Below, in pieces: positions 40,561 through 64,000 of a DNA stretch of 64,000 nt. A program made the translations under genes and the position numbers. Origin of the DNA: Larus michahellis (taxonomy: Eukaryota > Chordata > Aves > Charadriiformes > Laridae); assembly GCF_964199755.1 (NCBI RefSeq), contig NC_133907.1, forward strand, positions 2,609,001 through 2,673,000, given 5' to 3'. The notes beneath the pieces were generated by a model. It saw nothing but the letters and a program-made list of their open reading frames with translations. It was not told the origin of the DNA and did not search any database. Within the stretch, counting starts at the first letter, position 1, and each line of letters starts with the position of its first letter.

Positions 40561-40864
40561 GCCACAAGCCCACCGTGTCCCCGCCCAACCACCCACCACC
40601 TCCCCACGCAAACACCCACTGTCCCCCCACACAAACAGCCACCGTGTCCCCGCCCAAGCGCCCACATGTCCCCATGCAAGCAGCCACCATATCCCTTTGT
40701 ATGACTCTTTTGAAAATCTCCCCACCCAAACCCTCCATCGTGTCCCCGTGCAAACACCCACCACGTCCCCACACAGGCACCCACCGTGTCCCCACGCAAA
40801 CAGCTGCCGTATCCCTTTGTATGACTTTTTTAAAAATCTCCCCACCCAAACCCCCTGTGACTCT
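40556..40864. repeat. Minisatellite, about 23-bp unit with 120-bp higher-order period
   Basis: Diverged tandem units resembling CACCCACCGTGTCCCC followed by ACGCAAA, each 22-24 bp. Twice the array is interrupted by a 50-bp variant containing ATCCCTTTGTATGACT and ATCTCCCCACCCAAA. The 50-bp variant plus three short units makes a 120-bp block: ATCCCTTTGT recurs at 40691 and 40811. Long open frames here on both strands are a by-product of the repeat. Confidence 0.88.
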
Positions 40865-42953
40865 GCTGGTCACCCACTCCCAAGGTCTCCTGCCCTTCCT
40901 GCGGGCAGGGAGGACACATCTGCTAAAACCATTAGCAGGCGGCCATGCGCATCAGACGGCTCCTACAAAAGCAGATGAAGGCAGTTGCTCCTCTTGCCGC
41001 AGCCCGGCAGCCTGGGACCCGGCCCTCCAGCTTGTGGGGCTGGGGTGGACCCCAACCCGTGGGCCCCGAGGGTGTGGGTGCCCATGCGGGGCATGGAAAC
41101 CAGTGCACGGCCCCAAGACTCACCAGCAGCCCCCAAAACGCGTGCGGAGGGATGAATCCCCACGGCTCCCGGCCCCTGAAGCAAAGCTGAGGCAGCGCCG
41201 ATCCTGGGCCGTATATGGGCAAGGCAGACCCGGATCTAGGAGAGCATAAACTTGGTATTTATCTCCACAAAGTGAGTCAAGGCATTTCTGCGCAGCACGC
41301 CGCTTCCCGGACTGGTGTGTTTATACTGCACGGAATAAACATGCCCCTCAGGCGCGTGAATGGATGTCTGCCACATCCCGGGATGATGCTCTGACCCCGT
41401 GCCAAGGAGGACAGCTCTGCCCTTTCCGCCCTCCTCGGGGGACGCTGATGTGCAGTGACGATGTCCACGCTGCTGGGCCTGGCAGAGGAGGTCTGGGAGC
41501 TTTGCTGGGCGGGAGGAAGCCTCCGGTGCTGTGAGGACCCAGTTGTGGGTGCTGGTGGCCTTGGGGTTCCTCTGAGACCGAAATGGCCCTTGCAGGCTCC
41601 CGCACTTCCCACCTCCCAGGCTCTAGAGCAGCTTGTGCTCCCAAGTGGGATTTTGCTCATAAACATGGACATACCGGACGAAATTTGCCATTAACGAGGG
41701 ACTACTGAGATGTTTACAGTTAAGCAGGTATTAACGTATTTGCAATGCTGGACCCTTAGAATGGTAAATTCTTTTGCGAATTATGTTGAAAGAAGCGACG
41801 TGACAACTCTTAATATTGCTTGCAGGTTACTCCAGCCGTCAAACTGGTGTCTCATGATATGACCTGAAATATGGGCACTGAATAAAAGACAGATTTTGAA
41901 ACTGTCCTATAAAACACGTACACGTTCTACATCTTTTCATATGGCCGTTTCATAAGATCCTTTTTTGTATACTGTTGGAAGTGGGACAGCAACACTTGTC
42001 TTCCAGTATTAATAGTATTTAATAATAATAATGATAGGATTAGGATAGGAAACATGACAATGTTTTTTTGTAGGCTTCCCTTAAAAAGCCTACAGTGAAA
42101 TATAAACTCTCCCCTCAAAATCCCAAGAACATCCTCAGTATCTTACACTATTCAATATAGGTCAGATTTTGAGCCTAAATTGTTTGGCAGAATCTTCTCA
42201 TATCACAGCTGCGGAAAAAATAATTTGGGATAAAAAGGAATTAAAATCCTTCCTGCTGGCAAGCTCATCAAATAAGCCAAGGGATAAATGATCATGGAAA
42301 CCTAGCTAGGCTCGCTGCAAACAATTCTCTGGAACCTGAGACTGGATTTTTAAAAACAAATAGGTTTGTGGTGGTTTTTTTTTTCATTCTTTCCTTGTAA
42401 AAACAGCTGTAGGATGTAAATCGTCCCACTGAGTCAGCGCAGGATGAAGCAGAAAGAAGCCAGCCCCCGTAGCTTGGTGGGTCGCTAACTTCAAAGCTGA
42501 ATTTAGCGGTTTGAGTGTTGCTGCTGTTCATGCCGGGGAGCTTCCATCGACGGCTGCCAAGCAAATGAGCTCCCAGTGTACGAGTACAGGCGGCACGATG
42601 CTGTGTTTCCAGGAATCCGGCAGCGACTGGGTACAACGCCGAGCAACCTTTTCTCCCTGTTTCCTGAAACGAGGGAAAATCCGCAGCGGGGGGACAGTGG
42701 GAGCCTGAGTAGGTTTTGGCTGGAGATGCTCCTAATCGATATGCAGGGATGCTGTTTGGGAGCAGGGCTGCCCCCCCCCCCCCCCGGACAAAAGGGAGGT
42801 GGTTTTGCATTTATACCAGTGTTATTGCACAAATGTAAAGCATGACTCTGAGTCTCCAATGCTCAACTCACGCTCATTTTCCTCCTGGAGCTCCTGCTCT
42901 ACCTTAGAGGAAGCCCCGGGCTGTGTGGACACGTGTCTGAGCAGTCAGGGGTT

Positions 42954-42992
42954 GCTGGAATAAGGAGCTGGTGTGGAGCTCCTTATTCCAGC
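42954..42992. repeat. Perfect inverted repeat, 16-bp arms and 7-nt loop
   Basis: The left arm GCTGGAATAAGGAGCT at 42954-42969 is the exact reverse complement of the right arm at 42977-42992. The loop is GGTGTGG. No gene is assigned here. Confidence 0.95.
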
Positions 42993-45900
42993 CTGCGAGT
43001 CCTTCTTCCAATATTATACGGGGAGTAGAGTCACCAAAATCACCGGGATTTTTCTACATGCAAGAACTGCAGGATTTGGTCTAAGCATCTGATATGAGAC
43101 AGCGTTTTGAAGTACATATGTGGGCTGGGTGTTACATTTTTTGCAAAATCATGGCCCAAAATCAAGGAAAGATAAACAGGTCATGAATATATTTAGGCTG
43201 GGAACCAGAAGAAAGAACAGCCTTCCAGTTGGAGGAACTGCTAGTGTTAAGATAAGGCACCAGAAATTTCTGTGCACATTTTTCCAGCCGAAGCGGGGTG
43301 TGGATGGGGATCTAAGAGCCCTCACGGGGGACCAGGCTGGTCTCTGGAAGCCTGGGAGGATGACGTGTAAGTGCAACGTGCATCCAGAGCTTACTGTCCC
43401 TTCTCTCCTGAACGGGCTCTAATCCAAGGACCTTGTCCCAAGGATCATATTCACCCCTTTTAAATCCTCTCCTTAAACCAACACACCCGGCGGGACCAGC
43501 ACTCTTTGGAGCTAAGCTTCACACTCACCACATCCATCTAAAGACCAGCCAGCGCGGTTCTGGGACTACGCATTCTCCTGAGCTCATCTTCCCCCTCCTA
43601 TTTAGTGCGTCTCCAAAAATGCCCAGAGGTACCATTCCCTACGTGTTTCACGTGTAAGAAATGACGAAACCCTTCCTCACCGCACTCACACATGGGACCC
43701 CTCCTGCTCTCCCCTGGCCCATCCATCTCCATCGCTCGCCTCCTGCGTCCCAAGCCCATGAGCTGGGTTTGACTCGAGCCGTTGGCCCCACCAGTACATT
43801 ATCCAGGTGACCTGCGATGGTTTCCATCTGCCTCCAGCTCCAGTCGGAAGCCCTGGTTTCCCTTGGCCGCGGCTGGAGCGGAGCGGCCGCGTCCCCTGGG
43901 TTCCCGAGTGCTCCCCCGCGGGGGGTGACGCAATCCTGCACATTTCTAGTTACAGCAGAATAACACACTGAGCCCCAGGAGGCAAACATTGCCAACAGAC
44001 CTCTGTGCCGATAACTGAGTGCCTTGGAAAATGACTCAGGCCCTCCTGCGTGACACGACGTATTTAAAAAGCAGGGAGCCGACTGGTTTAATCATATATA
44101 GCTCTGCGCTGGGGGGGGCGTGTGCTGGCATCACGGGAAGTGTATGTGGTGTTTACGCGTGGATTTGTGAATGAAGGAATCAAACCCCTGAAGCACATGG
44201 TGCGGCGCTACGTGCTGTTATTAATAGATCAATAATTCTCACGGGAGGATCTTGTAAAATGTGTTTTCTGGTGAGGTCCCGCTGGAGATCAGCACATCCA
44301 GCAGCGACGTGGCGGGGTGTGCAGCTCAGCCCTGCTGGGGCTGGGGAACTCGGGGGGGTTGATGGCAGTGTCGAAGGCAGAGCAGAAAGCCGGGATGCCC
44401 AAGGGATGCGGGAGGAACATGCACTTTGGCTCAAAAATTCCTACGATAGACTTTGCTCGAGAGAAAGGAGCAAAGGAACGCCCCAGATCTCTCCCTTCCG
44501 AGAACCACCACCGCAGGCTGGACTTCCTAAACCCACCCAGGACTGCACGGCACCCTTTCAAAAGCGTAAAGCTTTGCCCCTGTGCCCTGTGCTGGGCACC
44601 CGGGCTGTCCCTCTCCCCGCAAGCCCCCGGCTGCCGCCGCAGAGCACCGCGGGCTGCCCGGCCGATGCTGCCTTTTCCACGCGTGCAGGATGCGTCTGAC
44701 CTTGGGCAGGACCTACCCAAATGCCCAGCCTGCTTCAATCCCCAAAACAGGACTTAAGCAAGACTTCAGTAATGCCTGGAATGAGTTTTCCTGCGATGAA
44801 CCGAGGAGTGAAGCCGCGTTTCCAAAGCCAGCACTATAAATGGGCATTACTTAGGGATCAGATCTCGGTTAAAAGCATTTCACTACGGAGAAGATGGTGC
44901 TCGGTCTCACGAAAAAGAGCACGAATTAAGTCACCTTCAAAATATCTATTGCCATAGAGGCAATACCACCGCAGAAGGTTGTAAGGGGGAAGGATTTGAT
45001 GTGCATTTCTCTATTTTTGGTGCTTTTGGTTCCTGCGCTGCAGCCAGCCGCGTCCCCAGCACAGTTCCCTTCCGCTCCGAGCTCGCCGGAGCTCCCGCTT
45101 CCCTGCACAGCACCGGCTCCGTCACACACGCAACAGAGGGACCTTTGTGCGGTGGCAAACTTTTTTATTTATTTTTTTTTTTTCCCTGAGATGGAGGTTT
45201 ATACTCATAGCTAGACTTGCACCAGCTTATTTCTTACAAGAATTTACAAACCAAGTCTAGAGAGTAGCTGAAAACGTCAGTTTTCTGCTGGGTTTGGCAG
45301 GAGGCTGGTGCAGGGGCAGGACCGGCAGGGTCTGGGAGCTGAGCGCCGTGATCCATGCTGCGAGGATGGCTCCGGGTGGGGAAGGAAAAGAGGTGCCATG
45401 GTCTGTTATTGGAGTTGTTTTGCACGACGGGCAATGAGGGAGCTGGTCGTTGATATTTTGCATGGACTATACCCCATATATATAAATACTCACATTGTCG
45501 CCCTTTCAGATTTGTGTGGGATTTCAAATCCAGCCCCTGGCCGGAGCCGACCCTGGCTCTGCTCTGAGCCCGCTCCTCTGGGAACCAGTGCAGCGACCCA
45601 GCCGTCCTACCTCCATGGCGTCACTGCTGACCTCACAGCTCTAATTTGGCTGAACAAAACAACCGCGAGCTGCCGGGCTCCCACAGGGACTGCTCTGTTC
45701 ACGGGACGGCTCCTCTTCTGCTTTACTGCTCTATGGGGTGTAACTCTAAGGGTAATTTCAGCGGCTTTTTGGAGACCGTTCTGTAAAAATTGTGGCAGGA
45801 AAAATGGTTTAACTCTGCAAAAAAAAAAAAAAAAAAAAGCACAGATCCCTGGGTCTGCTACAGAGAAGCCTCTGGGCGTCGTTAAACAAACTCCAGGGAG

Positions 45901-47711
45901 GTTATTAAGCGGCTGCCGTGCTCCCGGGGCAGGCAGGATCAGTCCGTCGGGCTGAACGCTGCCCGGTGCGTTCCCAAAACCGCGTTCCCTCCAGCAGAGC
46001 TGAACCTGCCTCCGGAAAAGCTCTGCCAAGCTCCAGGGCTCCTCGCGGGCCTCAGATCCCTTCCTTACGGCAGGATAGCTCGGGTCTGAGGCTGCCTGCC
46101 TATCACCGAATCCATACACGCATTTATCTGCCACGAATGACTTGAACAAAAGACTGACAAGCATAATTACAAGAGTTAATGGGCTTGAGCAATTACCCAT
46201 GTTTCCACAACATGGGGGGGGGGAAACAGCAAGGCAGGGGCTGGGGAGGAGCAGAGTTTCCAGAGCTGGACCAAGTGCCGTGTATAAAGTTTATTTCACT
46301 TCAGCGCTTTGCCCAGAGCTGACAAAACTGTTTTGTGGGTTTTTTTGTTTGTTTTTATAGTTAGGGGATCGCCCTAACTAAGAAATGTGTATCCCTGCCA
46401 GCCCCCCAGCCCCAGCCTGCACGGAGGTCGGGGGCATCAGCTGAAAATACCTGCTGGAAAAAGGCAAAAAGCAACATAAAAAAAAAAGTAAAAGTCCAAT
46501 AAATGAAGGTGAATTCTGTGGTGGTCTTGTGCAATGGGAGGAAAAAAAAAAAACAATCTCTGTGGAAAAAAAAGAAAAGAAAATGAGGAGTTCATTATTT
46601 TTGGCAGGACTCGGGCACATTTTGCTTATCAAGGGACCATCATAGGGAGGGGATTATTTTATAGTCGCTTAAAAGTTTCCTCCCTGCTTCAGTTCTGCTG
46701 ACCCCGGGCCACCTCCCTGCAGTCTGAGGGGCCTCTCTATGGGATTACTTTTATAATTTTTATTTTTTTTTTTCCTGTATGGAGTGTTTTCAAAAGATGT
46801 ATCCAGTTCCCCACGTGCGTTCTTGTGCTGCTCTGGGTATTTCTGCCCCCTGCAAGTCATTCCGAGCCAGGGACAGAGGCGGTCCTGGCTGCTGGGGACC
46901 GAAAGGGGAAGGTGTCCCTTGTGTCCCCGATCCACCTTCCATGGCCGTGATCCGAGGAACACTTTGAGCTGGGATGAATCGACCCTGCACCCCCTCCCAC
47001 TGCCCGTCCCCTCCTGGTGCCAGCCCCTGTGTGCTGCGTCCCTGTCACAGCGCTGGGATGCACAATGAGAGGTGGACCTTGCCCGGGCTGAGCTGCTCCC
47101 CGGGAGGAGGTGCTGTGCAAGCTGGGGTCTGCCCAGAGGGTGGTCGTGCTGTGAGAGCCCCGGGCTCCCCCCTGCGCTGCCCACCCGCCTCCCCCGGCTT
47201 CACCCGCGCACGGGGCATCGCCGGTGCTGGGGATGGAGCTGCCGCCTTCGCCGTTGGACCCATTGCCGCCCTGTAACCTGGACATCTCAAGCATTTCTGA
47301 GCGCAGACATTGATTCCCAGAGTATCCACTGCCGGTGGATAACTCACAAACCAGGACTTTGCTCCTCGGCAGAGTACAATGAAAGGATTGAGCCCACTGG
47401 AGCATCTCCAGCTGAGCACAGCCTCTTCTGCATGGGTTTTTTGGGGGGGAAGCAGTTGCCACAGCAGTCAGTACAAGTGAGATACAAATTCCTGCTGTGA
47501 CTCCAACCTGTCAACCCTCGCTCTGTTTTTCGGGGTCACTCGATGCTGAAGGAAAACTTGCCCATGCTTAACCCATCAGAAAAAAATTGTTTAAGACCAG
47601 TTTATCCACGTGAAAACAAGCCCCCAGCAACCCTGCCAAGGCGAGTGTGAACCGCTGAGCCGGCGCTGTGCTGTGACCCACAGAGGGGTGTCACACACCT
47701 GCCTTTTCCGG

Positions 47712-47765
47712 GAGGGCAGGACACCCTGGGGACAGGCAGGACACCCCGGGGACAGGCAGGACACA
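47712..47765. repeat. Short tandem repeat, about 17-bp unit
   Basis: About three copies of a unit like GGCAGGACACCCTGGGG with small variation. It is GC-rich with no evident function. Confidence 0.7.
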
Positions 47766-47918
47766 GACCCTCCCTTCCCGTGCGCTCCTCCCTGCCCTCT
47801 CCGGGGACATGTCCCACCTGCCCGCCCACGCGCTGGCTCCTCACTTAACGGGAAAAGAAAACCGCGGGCTTTCTCCAGGTCAAACAAGGTCCACACGTGT
47901 AAGAAACCTGGGTAGGGA

Positions 47919-47924
47919 TTTAAT
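47919..47924 (-). terminator. RBBP8NL: Possible RBBP8NL polyadenylation signal ATTAAA
   Basis: ATTAAA on the minus strand about 470 nt after the RBBP8NL stop, with a G/T-rich stretch 20-45 nt further on. It is a variant signal; other candidates (AATAAA near 46758 or 46290) would mean a longer 3' UTR. Confidence 0.35.
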
Positions 47925-48392
47925 CAACGCAGGTTTGTGTGCGGGGCCCCGCGCTGCTCAGCTCGGTCACCACCCTTCGGCCAGCCACCAGGACACCGAG
48001 CACGAGGAGCGGGTCTGGGTAGTGCGTTCTCCTTGCGTGAAATCCCAGGGAAGAACGTGGTCCTGATCCAAGGTGAGTGCTGCAAAGAGGGCATCTCCTC
48101 TTCCTAGCGCCAGCCTGAGGGGCTGCTCCGGCGCAGGAACCTGCTGCTCCACCAGCAGTGACCTGGCTGCTCCAGGTATCCCCTGCAGGGCTCTTCCTTG
48201 CCCAGCCTCTCCCGGAGCACCCAGTGAGGATTTTCAGGGTGCCGTAGTCAGGAGTGAGTCCTTATGAATTCCCCGCTGCCTGGCCCAGCACGGCAGGAGG
48301 AGTCGCTCTCCCAGCCCGGGTGGGATGCCGAGGGCTCCAAGCCCCTTCCTTTGGTCTGCAGCATCTCTGTCCCTTCTCATCCTGCTCCACTG

Positions 48393-62278
<13,886 letters not shown>

Positions 62279-62354
62279 GTTCGGGGCTGTGCCGCGCGCC
62301 CGGCTGCCTCCGATGCGAGGGCGTCCTTTTCTTTCCAGTTATTCAGGTCTCAGT

Positions 62355-64000
62355 CTAAAACAGCAACAAGCAGTCTAATGATAAAAGAGAAGTTTCTTGT
62401 GCGTGTGACGTTTTGCAAAGTCTTAGAAACAGGGCAAAGCCCAAATCTAAATCTGCTAAACCTCAGACACGCACAGAGCAGCAGGCTCAGCCGGGGAGGC
62501 ATTTCCCAGCCCCCCTCAGCCCTGGGCTGCGGTCACAGGCAAAGCGGAGAGCGGTGGCTCGGAAAATGGGTGAACTGAAAGCCCAGCTGAAAAAATGAGG
62601 CTTTTCCTCTGTTTTTTGAGCCATTTAAATTGCATTTCCCTGGGATGAGGCGGGGCAGGGCATCTTCTTGAGGAAGGGACGGCAGGGCTCATGTTGGGAC
62701 CGCGTTGCTGGGGGCTGATGATGGGAGAACTCGCGGCAGCTTTGGTGCTCGAGCCTGATGGCCCCGTCTCCCACTGGGTCCCGGGATGCTCCCGTGCATC
62801 CCTCCTCCCTCTGGCACCCCTCTACGGAGGCAACACGTACCGCTCGGCTGCCCCGCTCTCATCGCCCAGGCTCCCCGCGTGGCCTCGCTGGCTGCTGCCT
62901 CTTTGAACCCTTGGGGGAGACCACAATCAGCGTTATTCACCCCATTTTACAGAGACCTGGAGAGGTGATGCGCAGAGCCGAGGCCCGCAGGAAGCCTGGT
63001 GGGTGCAGAGCCGGTGCGGGTACAGCACCCATGGGTTTGAACATAACCCCAGGGTGTGCTGGCTGCCCCCAGCCCCTCCGTACTGGGACCAGTGTCCCAG
63101 GTCCCGCCTCGGGCTCAGCTCTCTGCTCCAACCTGCCCCTGCCTCAGTTTCCCCATTGAGGTTATGAGGTTATTAATGGTCCATCATGCTGAGTGCCATC
63201 ACTTAGTGCTGGCAGTAGCGTTCAATAATCCCCAAGAACAGACAAAAAGTGCTCTGTTTTCTAAAAAAAACCCAAACCCTTGCTGTTTCCTTTTTTGGTT
63301 GAAAACACCCCCAAACAACAGGAGAGGTGGAGAGCAGCCCACGCCAGCCCCAGCTCAGTAACCTGGGAAAGGCAGGAGGTAAACAAACAGCCTGAAAGTA
63401 AGTAAGTGGCTGTTTTGTAAGGATTTTTGCCCTAATTTTAAGAATTTTGCCCTAATCTCATAAATTTTGAAATTACTACCAGGGATGGCAAGCGGAAACT
63501 TTGGTGATGAGAAAGCTCGTTACATCAGTGATGACCTCATTCCTCCCTGGCATGCTGTTGTTGGGATGAACTCTTTTCCTTTCCATCAGCCAAAGCCTCA
63601 GATCCCCCGAAACAGCGGTGGGACCAGGTCCCTCCTGGACCGTGGTGGTACCGGGGAGGAGCGTGTGTCTGAGCATCACCACAGAGCATCGCGGAGGGTC
63701 CCTCGGGGTTTGGGCAGGAGGGGCGCCCCACCTCCCTGTGCCCCCGAGCAGGTCAGCAAAGCCCTGCCTGCCCCAGGGTGTCCTCCGGGACCACCCAAAC
63801 CACGCTGGGAGAAGAGGGACTTCCACGTGGGGACACTCAGCATCATCACACGGGAGCTTCTCCCCTAAAAGTCACGCTGGGCTACTGAGTCACAGACAGC
63901 AATCCCCACCCCAACAAAGCACCTGGGCACTCAACCTTCAACCACGCAGAGGTGACCGGGGAGAAAATCTCCTCTCCATGGTTTGAAGGTGAAAAGCCGG
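62355..64000. other. RBBP8NL 5' flank or first intron
   Basis: No coding exon is supported. Because the first coding exon seems to begin at a splice acceptor (62354), this stretch should include intron sequence and perhaps a non-coding first exon. A GTACGT donor-like word on the minus strand at 62838-62843 is one candidate, unproven. By synteny GATA5 would be expected further right. Confidence 0.45.

Larger units (their letters stand above)
40865..48392. other. Intergenic DNA between CABLES2 and RBBP8NL
   Basis: I find no supported exon. Contents include an AT-rich block at about 41690-42310, a C15 run at 42771-42785, a perfect hairpin at 42954-42992, an AP-1-like ATGACTCAG near 44031, A/T tracts near 45165-45183, 45820-45838 and 46541-46552, and a short tandem repeat at 47712-47765. 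The last few hundred bases are probably RBBP8NL 3' UTR. Confidence 0.6.

Noticed and set aside
40330-41249. Overlapping long open frames on both strands upstream of CABLES2
   Set aside because: They are produced by the GC-rich minisatellite, whose periodic units lack stops in several frames. The repeat periods also explain the repetitive peptide patterns.

Overview
The window is nuclear DNA from a vertebrate, most probably a bird. It holds spliced genes with GT-AG introns, CpG-rich promoters and very few interspersed repeats. The only two clear repeats are truncated CR1 LINE 3' ends of the kind that dominates bird genomes. The species cannot be named from the sequence. There is no bacterial, organellar or viral content.

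Three protein-coding genes, all on the minus strand, could be rebuilt exon by exon with every intron phase closing. Listed by position they are: RPS21 (ribosomal protein eS21, 83 aa, five coding exons, 12110-15821); CABLES2 (Cdk5 and Abl enzyme substrate 2, 527 aa, ten coding exons, 19074-40197); and RBBP8NL (CtIP N-terminal-like protein, 674 aa, thirteen coding exons, 48393-62278). This set is the RPS21-CABLES2-RBBP8NL-GATA5 block of human 20q13.33. LAMA5 would be expected beyond the left edge and GATA5 beyond the right edge; neither is seen here.

Layout: 1-12050 is AT-rich, apparently non-coding DNA left of RPS21. RPS21 runs from a CpG-island promoter near 16.1 kb to a polyadenylation signal at 12070. 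CABLES2 has a GC-rich first exon and CpG island at 39.4-40.5 kb, a 13.6-kb first intron, a cluster of nine small exons at 19-26 kb and a 2.8-kb 3' UTR ending near 16.26 kb, only about 0.2 kb upstream of the likely RPS21 start. From 40.4 to 48.4 kb is intergenic and includes a minisatellite with a 120-bp higher-order period. RBBP8NL fills 48.4-62.3 kb, with two CR1 fragments in its introns. 62.4-64 kb is its 5' flank.

The genes are neighbours by conserved synteny and not a pathway: a housekeeping ribosomal protein, a cyclin-box CDK adaptor and a CtIP-related protein with a CtBP-binding motif. No previously undescribed system was found. The observations most worth checking are the apparent orientation of RPS21 relative to CABLES2, a 29-bp palindrome next to an RBBP8NL splice site, a perfect 16-bp-stem hairpin near 42.97 kb and the minisatellite above the CABLES2 promoter.
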